A stretch of DNA of 64,000 bases from Yimella sp. cx-51 (GTDB taxonomy: Bacteria; Actinomycetota; Actinomycetes; Actinomycetales; Dermatophilaceae): positions 2,790,001-2,854,000 of the forward strand of contig NZ_CP072113.1 in NCBI RefSeq assembly GCF_017654605.1. The letters are read 5' to 3'. The notes below the pieces were generated by a model. That model was not told the DNA's origin. It searched no databases and saw nothing but the letters and a program-made list of their open reading frames with translations. Both the position numbers and the translations under genes were made by a program. Shown here one piece after another: positions 17,050-25,993 of the stretch (position 1 is its first letter; every line of letters begins with the position of its first letter).

Positions 17050-18236
17050 GTGGTCACCAGATCGTCGGATCTGTCGTCCGAACCGCTGTTGTGGTGATGT
17101 CGCACCGCGCGGATGGAGTTGTTCAACACCGCAGCCAGCGGCACCGCCACGAAGGCGCCGAAGATACCGGCCACGAGCGTTCCGGCCGTCACGCAGACCA
17201 GGATCGCCAGCGGATGGATGTCGACGGCCTTGCCGAGGATGATCGGGTTGAGCAGGTTGCCGAACAACTGGACGATCAGCACGAGCGCGATGGCGACAAC
17301 GATCGCGGTGGTGAGCCCCTGGCTGACGAAGGCGATGAGGCACACCACGAAGCCGGCGACGAGCACCCCGATGAGCGGCACCAGCGAGCCGAGGAAGAGC
17401 AGCACCGCGAGCGGCACCACGAGCGGGACGTCGGCGATCATCAACACCGGCACCATTGCCAGGGCGTTGATCGCGGCGAGCAGGACGAGGCTGCGCATGT
17501 ACGCCGTGAGGGTGCGCCAGGCGACGGCGCCGGCCGCCATCGCGTGCGGGTGGGTGTGATTGGGGAAGATGCTGACCACCCAGCGCCACATCCGGCCGTT
17601 GTCGAAGAGCATGAAGAGCGTTGCGAACAAGCAGAACACGCCGCCGGACAGGACGCCGATGGCGCCGGTCGCACGCTCGACGGCGCCCGAGGTGACCGAG
17701 TCGTTGGAACGCAGGGTGTCGGCCAGCTCCACCGTGTAGCGGTCGGCCTGCTTGGGCGTCATCTGCAGCGGCCCCTGTACCAGCCAGTCACGGATGGTGG
17801 CGAGGCCGCCGTCCACCTGGTCGAAGAGGCTGTCCTTGGAGTAGGCGATCTGGCTGATCACGAACCACAGCAACCACGTCAGCAGCGCGATGCCACCGAG
17901 GAAGACGATGAGGACGGCCAGGTTGCGAGGCACTTTCCAACGCACGAGCAGCGCGACCATCGGTTGCAGCAGCGCACACACCATGACCGCGACGGTGATG
18001 GTGATCGTCACCAGGCTGACCTCGTTGAGCAGCCACAGCAACGTGATGATGCCGCTCACGATGAGGATGAAACACAGCGACCACCAGGCGGCGACCTGCA
18101 CCCCGAACGAGACGTCGTCCAGGGGCGACTTCGCCACTTCGAGGGACGAATGGTGTTCGTCCGGCTTGTTCAGGGTGACCGACGACGTGCCCGGCTCATC
18201 GGAGTCGGCACGCCTCAGTCGCAGTTTCTCGCGCAC
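17046..18236 (-). CDS. AI-2E family transporter
   Basis: A 396-residue integral membrane protein of the AI-2E (YdiK/PerM/TqsA) family with about eight helices. The typical C-terminal half is visible: LGSLVPLIGVLVAGFVVCL, then FGNLLNPIILGKAVDIHPLA and IFGAFVAVPLAAVLNN. The start is GTG 18236. Family members have been linked to autoinducer-2 or ion export, but most have no proven substrate. The gene overlaps the Nudix gene. Charged N- and C-terminal tails (RRADSDEPG and HHHNSGSDDRSDD) are probably cytoplasmic. Confidence 0.9.
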   Translation of the reverse strand: MREKLRLRRADSDEPGTSSVTLNKPDEHHSSLEVAKSPLDDVSFGVQVAAWWSLCFILIVSGIITLLWLLNEVSLVTITITVAVMVCALLQPMVALLVRWKVPRNLAVLIVFLGGIALLTWLLWFVISQIAYSKDSLFDQVDGGLATIRDWLVQGPLQMTPKQADRYTVELADTLRSNDSVTSGAVERATGAIGVLSGGVFCLFATLFMLFDNGRMWRWVVSIFPNHTHPHAMAAGAVAWRTLTAYMRSLVLLAAINALAMVPVLMIADVPLVVPLAVLLFLGSLVPLIGVLVAGFVVCLIAFVSQGLTTAIVVAIALVLIVQLFGNLLNPIILGKAVDIHPLAILVCVTAGTLVAGIFGAFVAVPLAAVLNNSIRAVRHHHNSGSDDRSDDLVTT

Positions 18237-18280
18237 GCCCTCAGCCTGCCACCACTGCCTGCTCGATAGGCGTCGACGGG

Positions 18281-19960
18281 TCAGCCCCAGCTGCGCGCGA
18301 CCGACAAACCGGCGGCGCGGCCGGAGAAGATGCAGCCACCGAGAAAGGTGCCTTCGAGGGCGTTCTTGCCGTGCACCCCGCCGCCACCGAAACCGGCAGC
18401 CTCACCGGCTGCGTACAGGCCCGGGATCGGCGCGCCGTCGTGACCGAGCACCCGCGACTCCAGATCGGTCTGGATGCCGCCGAGTGTCTTGCGGGTCAGC
18501 ACGTTGAGCCGGACGCCGATGAGCGGCCCATGCTTCGGGTCGAGCATCTTGTGCGGAGCGGTGACGCGGCTGAGCTTGTCGCCGCGGTAGCGCCGTGCGT
18601 TGTGGATCGCGCCGACCGAGAAGTCCTTGGTGTAGCGGTTGTCGATCTCGCGGTCGCGGGCCACGATCTGCTGCTCCATGAGCTCGGCGTCCAGCAGTGG
18701 CTCGTCGGTGATGGCGTTCATCTTGGCGACCAGCTCCGGCAGGGTGTCCGCCGTGACGAAGTCGACGCCCTGGTCGACGAATGCCTGCACCTCGCGCGGC
18801 ACGGCCTTGGAGACGCGCGACTTCAGCACCGCCTTCACGTCGCGGCCGGTGAGGTCGAGGTTCTGCTCCGAGCCCGACAGCGCAAACTCCTTGGCGATCA
18901 TCGTGCTGGTGAGCACGAACCACGAGTGGTCGTACTGCGCGATGTCGGGGGTGGTGCGCAGGTAGCGCAGGGTGCCGAGCGTGTCGTACGAGGGAAGGTA
19001 GGGCGCGGGCAGTTGTCGCCCGAGCGCGTCGAACCACATCGGCGAGGGCGCCGACAGGATGCGAATCGCGTGGCCGGGCCAGACCGGATCCCAGTTGTGC
19101 ACTCCCTCGACGTAGTGCCACATGCGGTCGCGGTTGACGAGGCGCCCGCCGGCCTCGGCAGTGATGTCGATCATCCGGCCGTCCACGTGCGCGGGGACGC
19201 CGGTGATCATGTGCTTGGGCGGGGTGCCGAGCCGCTCGGGCCAGTACTTGCGCACGGTCTCGTGGTTGCCACCGATACCGCCCGATGCGACGACGACCGC
19301 GGACGCCCGCAGCTCGAAGTCGGCCACTTCGTCCCGGTTGCTCGACACGCCACGCGCGGAGTCGTCCGGTGCGAGGACGCGTCCGCGCACCCCGGTGACG
19401 GTGCCGTCGTGAGTGATCAGTTCGTCCACGCGATGGCGATGCTTGAAGGTCACCAGGCCCCGTCCTGCTGCTTCGCGGGCGAGGTCGACGAAGGGATCGG
19501 CAATGCCGGTGCCGGTGCCCCACGGCACGTGGAAGCGGGGCACGGAGTTGCCGTGGCCGACCGCCTTGCCCTCGCCGCGCTCGGCCCAACCGACCATCGG
19601 GGTGAATTTCACGCCCTTACCGGTGAGGTACTCCCGCTTGATGGTGGCGGCGAAGTCGACATAGGCCCGGCCCCATTGCTGCGCCCAGTGGTCTTCATCG
19701 TGTTCGCTGTCGAGGCGGTCCCATTGGGCGCTGCCCTGCCAGTCCTGCCACGCCAGTTCGTGGGAGTCCTTGATGCCCATCCGCCGCTGCTCAGGCGAAT
19801 CGACCAGGAAGATGCCGCCGAACGACCACCATGCCTGGCCACCCAGATTGGCTTCGTTCTCCTGGTCGACGACCAGCACCGTGCGACCGGCGGCCACGAG
19901 TTCGGCAGTGGCGACCAGGCCGGCGAGACCGCCGCCCACGACAATGACGTCAGCATCCAT
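18281..19960 (-). CDS. FAD-binding dehydrogenase (fumarate reductase/ketosteroid dehydrogenase-like)
   Basis: A 559-residue flavoprotein with an N-terminal dinucleotide motif (VIVVGGGLAGLVATAELVAAG), the FAD-domain SFGGIFLVDSP, and a C-terminal GLYAAGEAAGFGGGGVHGKN motif with FLGGCIFSGRAAG. This layout is that of the FAD-binding_2 family (fumarate reductase flavoprotein, 3-ketosteroid delta-1-dehydrogenase). ATG 19960 has GGAG 8 bases upstream; an extended frame to 20137 overlaps the divergent gene and was rejected. The substrate is unknown. It probably catalyses a dehydrogenation or reduction at a C-C bond. It is divergent from the coiled-coil protein gene with a 52-base shared promoter region. 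Confidence 0.87.
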   Translation of the reverse strand: MDADVIVVGGGLAGLVATAELVAAGRTVLVVDQENEANLGGQAWWSFGGIFLVDSPEQRRMGIKDSHELAWQDWQGSAQWDRLDSEHDEDHWAQQWGRAYVDFAATIKREYLTGKGVKFTPMVGWAERGEGKAVGHGNSVPRFHVPWGTGTGIADPFVDLAREAAGRGLVTFKHRHRVDELITHDGTVTGVRGRVLAPDDSARGVSSNRDEVADFELRASAVVVASGGIGGNHETVRKYWPERLGTPPKHMITGVPAHVDGRMIDITAEAGGRLVNRDRMWHYVEGVHNWDPVWPGHAIRILSAPSPMWFDALGRQLPAPYLPSYDTLGTLRYLRTTPDIAQYDHSWFVLTSTMIAKEFALSGSEQNLDLTGRDVKAVLKSRVSKAVPREVQAFVDQGVDFVTADTLPELVAKMNAITDEPLLDAELMEQQIVARDREIDNRYTKDFSVGAIHNARRYRGDKLSRVTAPHKMLDPKHGPLIGVRLNVLTRKTLGGIQTDLESRVLGHDGAPIPGLYAAGEAAGFGGGGVHGKNALEGTFLGGCIFSGRAAGLSVARSWG

Positions 19961-20012
19961 CGGAAAGCTCCTACTGTTGGGTAACTGCGACGTTAGCCCG
20001 CAGAATGAGCCC

Positions 20013-21002
20013 ATGGACGGGTTGGACCTCAATTCTGCGGTGGACGAGCTGTACTCCGGCGACCCAGCAGACTTCGTCGCCACCCGGAAAACCTTGGTTT
20101 CCCGGCTGCGTGAGCAGGGCGATCGCGACATCGCCAAGACAGTGGGTGCGCTGCGTCGACCGACTGCTGTGGCCGCCGCGGTGAACGCCCTGGCCCGGCG
20201 TCATGAGCCGCCGGCGCTGCCCGAACTGGAAGATCTCGGCGCACGCATGCGGGCCGCCCAGGCCGAGATGGACACCACCGCCCTCAAAGAACTCTCCGGC
20301 GAGCGCACCCGGCTGATCGCGTCACTGACCAAGGACGCCGAATCGCTCGGCATCACGACCGCCGGCGCGAAGGAACAGCTCACCCAGACCTTCACCGCAG
20401 CTCTCGCTTCACAGGACGCGCAGGACGTCGTGAGCAGCGGGCAACTGGTGAACCCGTTGTCCTACAGCGGTTTCGGTGAAGTCAAGGTGAGTGAGGCGGC
20501 GGCCCTGCCGCTGCGCGACCTGCAGGAGGCGCGCCTGGCCGAGCTCGCACAGCGCGAGGCCGAGCGCTCGAAGAAGCCCACACGGAGCGCCGAGCGGGAC
20601 GAGCCTGGGCGGGAAGAGGCTGAGCAGAAGCCGCCCGCGAAGAAACAGGAGTTCGAGCAGAAGAAGCCGGAGCCTGAGGCGAAACCCGAACCAGCTTCGA
20701 AGCGTGCTGAACCGAAGACGGATGCGGCGAGGCCCCAGATGGCAGAGGCCGCTGAGCCGAAGACCGCGCAGGAATCGGAGGCCCCGGAAAAGGCGTCCTC
20801 GGCTGCGGAGAGCGGCGGCACAACCAACTCGCTGGACGCGACAGAGGCCCGCGCGGTCTACGAAGCGAGCCTCGCCGTGGAGCAGCAGGCACTGGCCGCC
20901 GTGGACGCCGCCCGCGCTGCACTCACTGCGGCCAAGGAACACGCAGCATCAGCCACGGAAGCCAGGCAGGCCGCCGAAGACCTCCTCGACAGCCTCGACT
21001 GA
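20013..21002 (+). CDS. Uncharacterised actinobacterial helical protein with charged linker
   Basis: A 329-residue soluble protein with no recognised catalytic motif. The N-terminal 185 residues are well ordered (SAVDELYSGDPADFVATRKT, then IAKTVGALRRPTAVAAAVNA, a pattern I recognise from conserved but unnamed actinobacterial proteins). Residues 190-285 are a Lys/Glu/Pro/Ala-rich low-complexity linker. The last 50 residues form an Ala-rich helix that is probably a coiled coil. ATG 20013 lies 52 bases from the divergent dehydrogenase start. The gene ends at the long palindrome at 21011. No function can be assigned. Confidence 0.78.
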   Translation: MDGLDLNSAVDELYSGDPADFVATRKTLVSRLREQGDRDIAKTVGALRRPTAVAAAVNALARRHEPPALPELEDLGARMRAAQAEMDTTALKELSGERTRLIASLTKDAESLGITTAGAKEQLTQTFTAALASQDAQDVVSSGQLVNPLSYSGFGEVKVSEAAALPLRDLQEARLAELAQREAERSKKPTRSAERDEPGREEAEQKPPAKKQEFEQKKPEPEAKPEPASKRAEPKTDAARPQMAEAAEPKTAQESEAPEKASSAAESGGTTNSLDATEARAVYEASLAVEQQALAAVDAARAALTAAKEHAASATEARQAAEDLLDSLD

Positions 21003-21010
21003 AACGAAGA

Positions 21011-21073
21011 GAAATCGGCGTGAGAAAGTGGCCTTCGTACGTGATACGAAGGCCACTTTCTCACGCCGATTTC
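21011..21073. terminator. 29-bp perfect palindrome between convergent genes (family A, copy 1)
   Basis: Arms 21011-21039 and 21045-21073 pair perfectly over 29 bases around a 5-base loop (CGTGA). The core GAAATCGGCGTGAGAAAGTGG is shared in pattern with the copy at 36553-36611. The hairpin starts 9 bases after one stop codon and ends 11 bases before the other in a convergent pair, so it probably terminates both transcripts. Confidence 0.85.
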
Positions 21074-21083
21074 GGGTGGCTGC

Positions 21084-21665
21084 TCAGCCGCCGAGCTTGC
21101 TGGTGCAGAAGGTACGCAGCTTCTGTGCGTCGTTGTTGTAGGTGGTCGTCGACACGGTCTGACGGTTCTTACGAGCGTCGGCCATGGTGTCGAAGTCCTT
21201 GGCGAGCGTCCACACCAACGGGGTGAACTGCTTGTCGCCGGGCGCCTTCGTCAGCGAGCGCAGGTAGGTGGCGGTGGTGCGGAAGTTGTCGGCCGCTTTG
21301 TCGAGGTCGGTGGTCTTCTGCGAGGTCACCGCACGGTTCCACTGCGACACCGCTGCGTTGGAGCGGAAGTTGGCGTTGACACACGCATTGGTCAGCGCCT
21401 GGGACGCGCCCGTAGAGGTCGGCGAGGAGGTGCTGCTCGACGAGGTCGAGGACGACGTGGAGGAGCTGGGTGTGCTCGTCGAAGACGTCGAGGAGCTCGA
21501 GGAAGTGGTGCTCGAGGAGGTCGAGCTGGACGTGCTGCTGGTCGGCAACGAGGACGTGCTGGCGGTGTTGTCGGAGTCTCCACTGCATGCGCTCAACGAC
21601 ACGACTGCCGCGGCGCACGCAGCGACCAGCCCGGCCGTGCGGGGGGTACGCATGTGCTTGCTCAT
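21084..21665 (-). CDS. Secreted lipoprotein with Ser/Thr-rich linker
   Basis: Putative lipoprotein of 193 residues. It has a signal peptide (TAGLVAACAAAVVSLSAC) whose lipobox SLSAC marks the lipidated cysteine. A Ser/Thr linker of about 65 residues follows, then a C-terminal domain of about 110 residues (LTNACVNANFRSNAAVSQWN to LRTFCTSKLGG) with two cysteines that could pair. Either ATG 21665 or ATG 21653 may be the start; the GGAGGG upstream is too close to the first and rather far from the second. No known domain is recognised. Surface location is likely, function unknown. Confidence 0.75.
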   Translation of the reverse strand: MSKHMRTPRTAGLVAACAAAVVSLSACSGDSDNTASTSSLPTSSTSSSTSSSTTSSSSSTSSTSTPSSSTSSSTSSSSTSSPTSTGASQALTNACVNANFRSNAAVSQWNRAVTSQKTTDLDKAADNFRTTATYLRSLTKAPGDKQFTPLVWTLAKDFDTMADARKNRQTVSTTTYNNDAQKLRTFCTSKLGG

Positions 21666-21753
21666 CCCTCCACCATGCATGCCAGCGCCGCAGAGGCAAA
21701 ATCGAAATAACCGCGCCACCACCGCTGAAACCGGGCCTGCGCCCTCGTCGAAC

Positions 21754-22419
21754 TCACTCTTCGAATGGGTGTCCCTGCGGTCCGTCGTACAGGTCGGTGT
21801 CGTCAGGCCCGGTGCCGGCCAACGCGGTGTCGAGCCATGACATCACTGACCAACCGTCGTCCGAATTTCCTTCCAGCACAACGATTCCGGTGTTGGGCAG
21901 CGGTTCTTCGTGAAGGTCGGTGCCGGCCAGATTGGTGCCGCGCTGGAAGGTCCAGAAACGGATGGCCGCGCCGTGGCTGATCAGCACTGCCGTCTGCGCG
22001 CCGGTCTCCTCGATCTGCCGCACGCTCTCGTCGAAGCGTTCCAGTACATCGTGACCCGACTCACCTCCGGGCACCCGATCAGCGAGGTGCCCATCAGCCC
22101 ACCGACCCATCAAGCGCAGGTAGGTGTGGACGCTGTCGGGGTCGGTGCGCTTCTCCAGCGCACCCGCCTGGATCTCGTGGGCTCCGGCCAGCACCGTCGG
22201 CTCAAGACCAAGCGCCTGCGCCAACGGCGCAATCGTCTCGTGGGTGCGTATCGCGCGGCTGACGAACAGCCGGTCGATCCGCTCCGGTTCGAGCGCCGCC
22301 GGAATGGCCGCCGCCTGCTCGCGTCCGCGGTCGGTCAGCCCCGGGCCGGGAAGTGCGGTGTCGAGCGAGCCCAGAACATTCGCCGGAGTCTCTCCGTGCC
22401 GGATGAGGATCAAACGCAT
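21754..22419 (-). CDS. Histidine phosphatase family protein
   Basis: A 221-residue phosphoglycerate-mutase-like phosphatase. The catalytic RHG motif is LILIRHGETPAN at the N-terminus, with the second arginine in FVSRAIRTHET, the acid in GAHEIQAGALEKRTDPD and the second histidine in VLISHGAAIRFW. The length and motif order match the branch-1 family. It starts at ATG 22419 and ends 32 bases after the start side of the lipoprotein gene region. The substrate cannot be stated; such enzymes act on phosphosugars, nucleotides or phosphopeptides. Confidence 0.9.
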   Translation of the reverse strand: MRLILIRHGETPANVLGSLDTALPGPGLTDRGREQAAAIPAALEPERIDRLFVSRAIRTHETIAPLAQALGLEPTVLAGAHEIQAGALEKRTDPDSVHTYLRLMGRWADGHLADRVPGGESGHDVLERFDESVRQIEETGAQTAVLISHGAAIRFWTFQRGTNLAGTDLHEEPLPNTGIVVLEGNSDDGWSVMSWLDTALAGTGPDDTDLYDGPQGHPFEE

Positions 22420-22474
22420 GCGCCCATTGTGCCCATCAAGTCGGCACGTCTCGACTCGCTACCGGCGCGTGGGA

Positions 22475-23509
22475 TCAGCTGCGCAGTTTCGCCTCGGCCA
22501 TCGCGTCCAACTGCTTTACGCGCTTGGTCGCCGACTGCACCCGCACCCCGTCACCCGAACGCAGATCGGCGTCGAGACGCTTCAGTTCAGCCGGGTTGAT
22601 GCCCACCTTCTTGGCTCCGGCGATCGACTCCGGCGAGGTCAGACTGAAGGGCGGCTCGGTCGCGGGCTGCGCACCGGTGCGGGCGCTGTCGCTCGTGCTC
22701 GCCGTCGACGTCCGCAGCGTGCTGCCGACCAGCTTTGGGGCGACGAGCGCGGCGTACGACTGGTTGCCCGCCCGGTTCGGGTGGTACGACTCCTCGATCG
22801 GGTAGGAGAGGCCGTTGATCCACTCGGTCGTGTCGCAGACGCGGTGAGTGTTGAAGGACGAGCGGACGTCGACGGTGCCGAAGCCCCGGCTGGTCGCCTT
22901 GCCCAGCAACAACGTGTCGAGCTCGTCAGTGGCGCTGTTGAGCGAGGTCTGTTCCTGCGGGGAGAACCACGTGAGGGCGTTGCAGTCCTCACCGTTGAAG
23001 ATGCGCGGGTAGCTGGCGACGACCACCTTGGCGTTCGGCGCCTTGCTGCGGATGGAGGAGAAGAGGCTGTCGTATCGCGCGGGCATCTGGCCGCGCAGGA
23101 TGTTGAGACCGCCGTTGATCTTCGTCTGGCAGTCCGACATCCACGCCGGCTTGGCGCACTCGGTCAGCACGCTGGCGAAGCCGACGTCGTTGCCGCCGAT
23201 GGTGATGCTGACGTAGCCGGTGGTGGAGTTGAGCGCACCGAGCTGGTTGTTCTGCACGTCGGCGACGGTCGCGCCCGAGCACGCCTGGTAGTTGAGGGCC
23301 AGGCCCTTGGCGGCTGCGATCAACGCGGGATACCCGAACGTCGATCGATAGCAACTGTCGACCTTCGACTTCGTACCGACACCTGCGGAATACGAATCAC
23401 CAAGTGCCACATAGCTGTTGCTCGCAGCATCGGCGGCAGTGAGGGAAGTGCCGGCCAGCAGGGCGGCAGCGGACGCGGCAACAGCCGACAGCGTGCGAGT
23501 TCTGGTCAT
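22475..23509 (-). CDS. Secreted SGNH/GDSL hydrolase
   Basis: A 344-residue secreted esterase/lipase. The signal peptide (TLSAVAASAAALLAGTSLTA) is followed by block I with the nucleophile (YVALGDSYSAGVG), block III with the oxyanion asparagine (ITIGGNDVGF) and block V with the catalytic histidine (SYHPNRAGNQSYA). Cysteine pairs around residues 53 and 79 resemble those of the Streptomyces GDSL lipase group. About 80 C-terminal residues after the hydrolase fold are charged and have no recognised domain. It likely cleaves extracellular esters. The start ATG 23509 faces the end of the regulator gene. Confidence 0.9.
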   Translation of the reverse strand: MTRTRTLSAVAASAAALLAGTSLTAADAASNSYVALGDSYSAGVGTKSKVDSCYRSTFGYPALIAAAKGLALNYQACSGATVADVQNNQLGALNSTTGYVSITIGGNDVGFASVLTECAKPAWMSDCQTKINGGLNILRGQMPARYDSLFSSIRSKAPNAKVVVASYPRIFNGEDCNALTWFSPQEQTSLNSATDELDTLLLGKATSRGFGTVDVRSSFNTHRVCDTTEWINGLSYPIEESYHPNRAGNQSYAALVAPKLVGSTLRTSTASTSDSARTGAQPATEPPFSLTSPESIAGAKKVGINPAELKRLDADLRSGDGVRVQSATKRVKQLDAMAEAKLRS

Positions 23510-23582
23510 AAGGCCAGCGTGCTGCGCACTCGGTCAAGCGCACTACCCCAGTTTCACCAAGAAATGGTCAAGGAATGGGCGC

Positions 23583-24782
23583 CTAAGCCTCCGGTTGCCG
23601 ACGCCGGGCACGCAGCACGACCTCCAGTTCGAAGCGGATCTGCGGGTCTTCCAGGTCTTCCCCGAACAGTTCACGCAACTGCCCGAGCCGGTAGCCGACG
23701 GTCTGCGGGTGCACGTGCATCTCAGCGGCGACGTTGCGGCGCTCGCCACGCCAACGCAGCCACGACTCAAGGGTTTCGAGCAGGCGCTCGCGCTGGTTGT
23801 CGCTGAGTTCGGCGAGCGGGGCGAGCCGTCGTTCGGCCAGGTCGCCGATCAGATCGGCCGAGCCGGCCAGCACGACGTCGACCGCGTGGTCGACCACCCA
23901 GCGCGGGGCCGAGACCCCGGGCACCACGAGCGCATCCATAGCCGCGCGGAGCGACTCGTTGACCGACTGCCAGTGCCGACCGGGGCCGAGCCAAGCGCTG
24001 CGTCCGATGAGTGCCAACTCCAGTTCGCGGACGGCTGTCGCGGTCTGCGGTTCGGGCAGGATCGCCACCGCCTGCCCGCCGCGGGCTGCCGCGAGCGCCC
24101 GCTCCCCCAGACGTAGGCGGAGACCCTCGGCGTTCTCCAACGGAAGCACGACCGCAATGAGTCGTTCAGGGATCTGCCAGCCCGCTCGGGCGGCAAGGCG
24201 CCGCACCTCCACCTCGTCCATGCGACTCGAGAGCAACGAGTGCAGCAGTGCCTGGCGGGCGCGGTCGCGCTCCCCCACCTGACGCGACTGCTCTTCGGCG
24301 AAGCCTTCGACACTGGCGGCGGAGACCTCGTCGAAGTAGACGAAGATCGCTTCGCTGAGCGTCAACAGATCACGAGAACCGAAGCCGGCTTCCATGGCCG
24401 CCTCCGAGACGATCCGCAGCGTCATGCGAGCACCGAGGCGGTAGGCCGAGAGCAGCGCTTCGAGTGATCGACCGGTGCGCGCTTCGCCGATGCCGAGAGT
24501 GCGATAGATCGCCCGACCCTCCGGGGTGAACGGCGGATCGTCCGAACCGGGGAGTTCGAGCAGCAGACGTCCGAGTGCGGTTTCGACGCCCCGGCGAATC
24601 GCCGCACCGAACTCACCTTCCAGGGGCCGGGCGTACTCGGTGACCTCGCGCGGAATGTTGCTGATGATGGTCTCGACCAGCTCGGGCAGCACCGCTCTGA
24701 CCGTGCCGCCGAGGTCGGCGGGCAGGTGCGACCACGGCTGCGGGCGCCCAGCAGCGGGCGGTGGCGGGACGGAAGTGACCAT
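23583..24782 (-). CDS. PucR/CdaR-type helix-turn-helix regulator
   Basis: A 399-residue regulator with a C-terminal PucR-type helix-turn-helix (ETLESWLRWRGERRNVAAEM, then HPQTVGYRLGQLRELFG). The N-terminal 190 residues (VRAVLPELVETIISNIPREV to YFDEVSAASVEGFAEEQ) form the helical RsbRD-like domain common to this group. ATG 24782, preceded by AAAGAG, was chosen over the upstream ATG 24830. It is divergent from the reductase-desaturase operon across 116 bases and is the obvious candidate to control it, perhaps in response to membrane lipid state, which is inference. Confidence 0.85.
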   Translation of the reverse strand: MVTSVPPPPAAGRPQPWSHLPADLGGTVRAVLPELVETIISNIPREVTEYARPLEGEFGAAIRRGVETALGRLLLELPGSDDPPFTPEGRAIYRTLGIGEARTGRSLEALLSAYRLGARMTLRIVSEAAMEAGFGSRDLLTLSEAIFVYFDEVSAASVEGFAEEQSRQVGERDRARQALLHSLLSSRMDEVEVRRLAARAGWQIPERLIAVVLPLENAEGLRLRLGERALAAARGGQAVAILPEPQTATAVRELELALIGRSAWLGPGRHWQSVNESLRAAMDALVVPGVSAPRWVVDHAVDVVLAGSADLIGDLAERRLAPLAELSDNQRERLLETLESWLRWRGERRNVAAEMHVHPQTVGYRLGQLRELFGEDLEDPQIRFELEVVLRARRRQPEA

Positions 24783-24898
24783 CGGGACGCTCTTTCTGCG
24801 AGCTTCGCGCCTAATTTGTTGCGCAAACACAATTTCCTGGGTGAGATTCTACTTCTCGAGCCACTGCTTGCGCTGCTCGCACCAATCACACTGGTTGC
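24783..24898. promoter_or_regulatory. Divergent promoter region of the desaturase locus
   Basis: The 116-base gap between the divergent regulator and reductase genes is AT-richer than its surroundings. It contains TTGTTGCGCAAACACAA (24817-24833) with the perfect 8-base palindrome TTGCGCAA at its centre, a candidate operator. No -10 or -35 box was fixed. Confidence 0.4.
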
Positions 24899-25954
24899 AT
24901 GGGAGTTCGTTCTGCGATTCACCGTGTCGCCTCGGTGCTGACATCGCCGGCGACCCCCGAGGACTACCTGCAGGTGATCAACCCACTTGCGTCGTCGCGG
25001 CAGTTGCGCGGGGTCGTCACTGGGGTGCGCCGGGAAGGCGCGCGTTCGGCGACGATCGCCTTCCGCCCAGGCCGCGGTTGGAATCCGCATCTTGCTGGCC
25101 AGTGGGCCCGCATCGGCGTCGAGATCGACGGCGTCCGTCAGTGGCGCTCGTATTCGCTGTCGACGGCCGAGGGCGACGACCCCGAGATCACCGTGACCGC
25201 GATCGGCCGCGTTTCCTCCTACCTGGTCGACCACACCAAGGTCGGCGATCTGCTCTTCCTCGCCCCGCCGCAGGGTGAGTTCATCCTGCCGACCGGCCCG
25301 CGTCCCCTGCTGATGATCACCGCCGGCAGCGGCATCACGCCGGTGATGTCAATGTTGCGCACCCTGGTGCCCAAGCGCCCCGACGCCGACGTCGTACTGA
25401 TCCACTCATCGCGCGAGCCCGAAAGCGCTTTGTTTGCAAGCGAGTTGACCGACCTCGCCGGGAAGTATCCGGGCCTGCACGTCATTACCCGATTCACCGG
25501 ACGACAGGGCCGGATCGACTTCAGTTCGGCCGCAGCGCTCGACGAGCTCTGCCCCGACTGGCGCTCGCGCAAGGCCTATGTCTGCGGCCCCACCGATCTG
25601 CTGGACGACACCGAGAAGGTGTGGGCCAACGCCGGCCTCCCGCAGGGTGTACAGGTCGAGCGTTTCGCACCCGCGCTGCTGGTCCCGTCCGACACCGACG
25701 GCGGCACCATCACCTTCGCCAAATCGGACAAGGAAGCCACCGCTGACGGCTCCACCCCGATCTTGCAGGTCGGCGAGGACGCCGGCGTGATCATGCCCAG
25801 CGGTTGCCGAATGGGCATCTGCCGCACCTGCCTCACCCCACTCGTCTCGGGCCAGGTGCGCGACCTACGCACTGGCGAGATCCACAGCGACGAGGGCGAA
25901 CTCATCCAGACCTGCATCACCGCCGCGATGGGTCCTGTTCACCTCGAAATCTGA
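24899..25954 (+). CDS. Ferredoxin reductase supplying the desaturase
   Basis: A 351-residue iron-sulfur flavoprotein that takes electrons from NAD(P)H and passes them to the desaturase. Domains in order: FAD-binding barrel (RSYSLSTAEGDDPEITVTA near residue 78), NAD-binding fold (LLMITAGSGITPVMSMLRTL near 137), and a C-terminal plant-type [2Fe-2S] domain with PSGCRMGICRTC and the last cysteine in LIQTCITAAMG. This is the arrangement of the mycobacterial Rv3230c protein, the partner of DesA3. The desaturase gene follows 39 bases later in the same direction. Confidence 0.9.
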   Translation: MGVRSAIHRVASVLTSPATPEDYLQVINPLASSRQLRGVVTGVRREGARSATIAFRPGRGWNPHLAGQWARIGVEIDGVRQWRSYSLSTAEGDDPEITVTAIGRVSSYLVDHTKVGDLLFLAPPQGEFILPTGPRPLLMITAGSGITPVMSMLRTLVPKRPDADVVLIHSSREPESALFASELTDLAGKYPGLHVITRFTGRQGRIDFSSAAALDELCPDWRSRKAYVCGPTDLLDDTEKVWANAGLPQGVQVERFAPALLVPSDTDGGTITFAKSDKEATADGSTPILQVGEDAGVIMPSGCRMGICRTCLTPLVSGQVRDLRTGEIHSDEGELIQTCITAAMGPVHLEI

Positions 25955-25993
25955 CCTCTTTCCCATGAACACCATTGATATTCAGGAGAATTC

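Noticed and set aside
18371-19984. Plus-strand open frame of 537 codons
   Set aside because: Antisense to the FAD dehydrogenase, which has clear FAD motifs and a ribosome site. No homology is recognisable in this frame.
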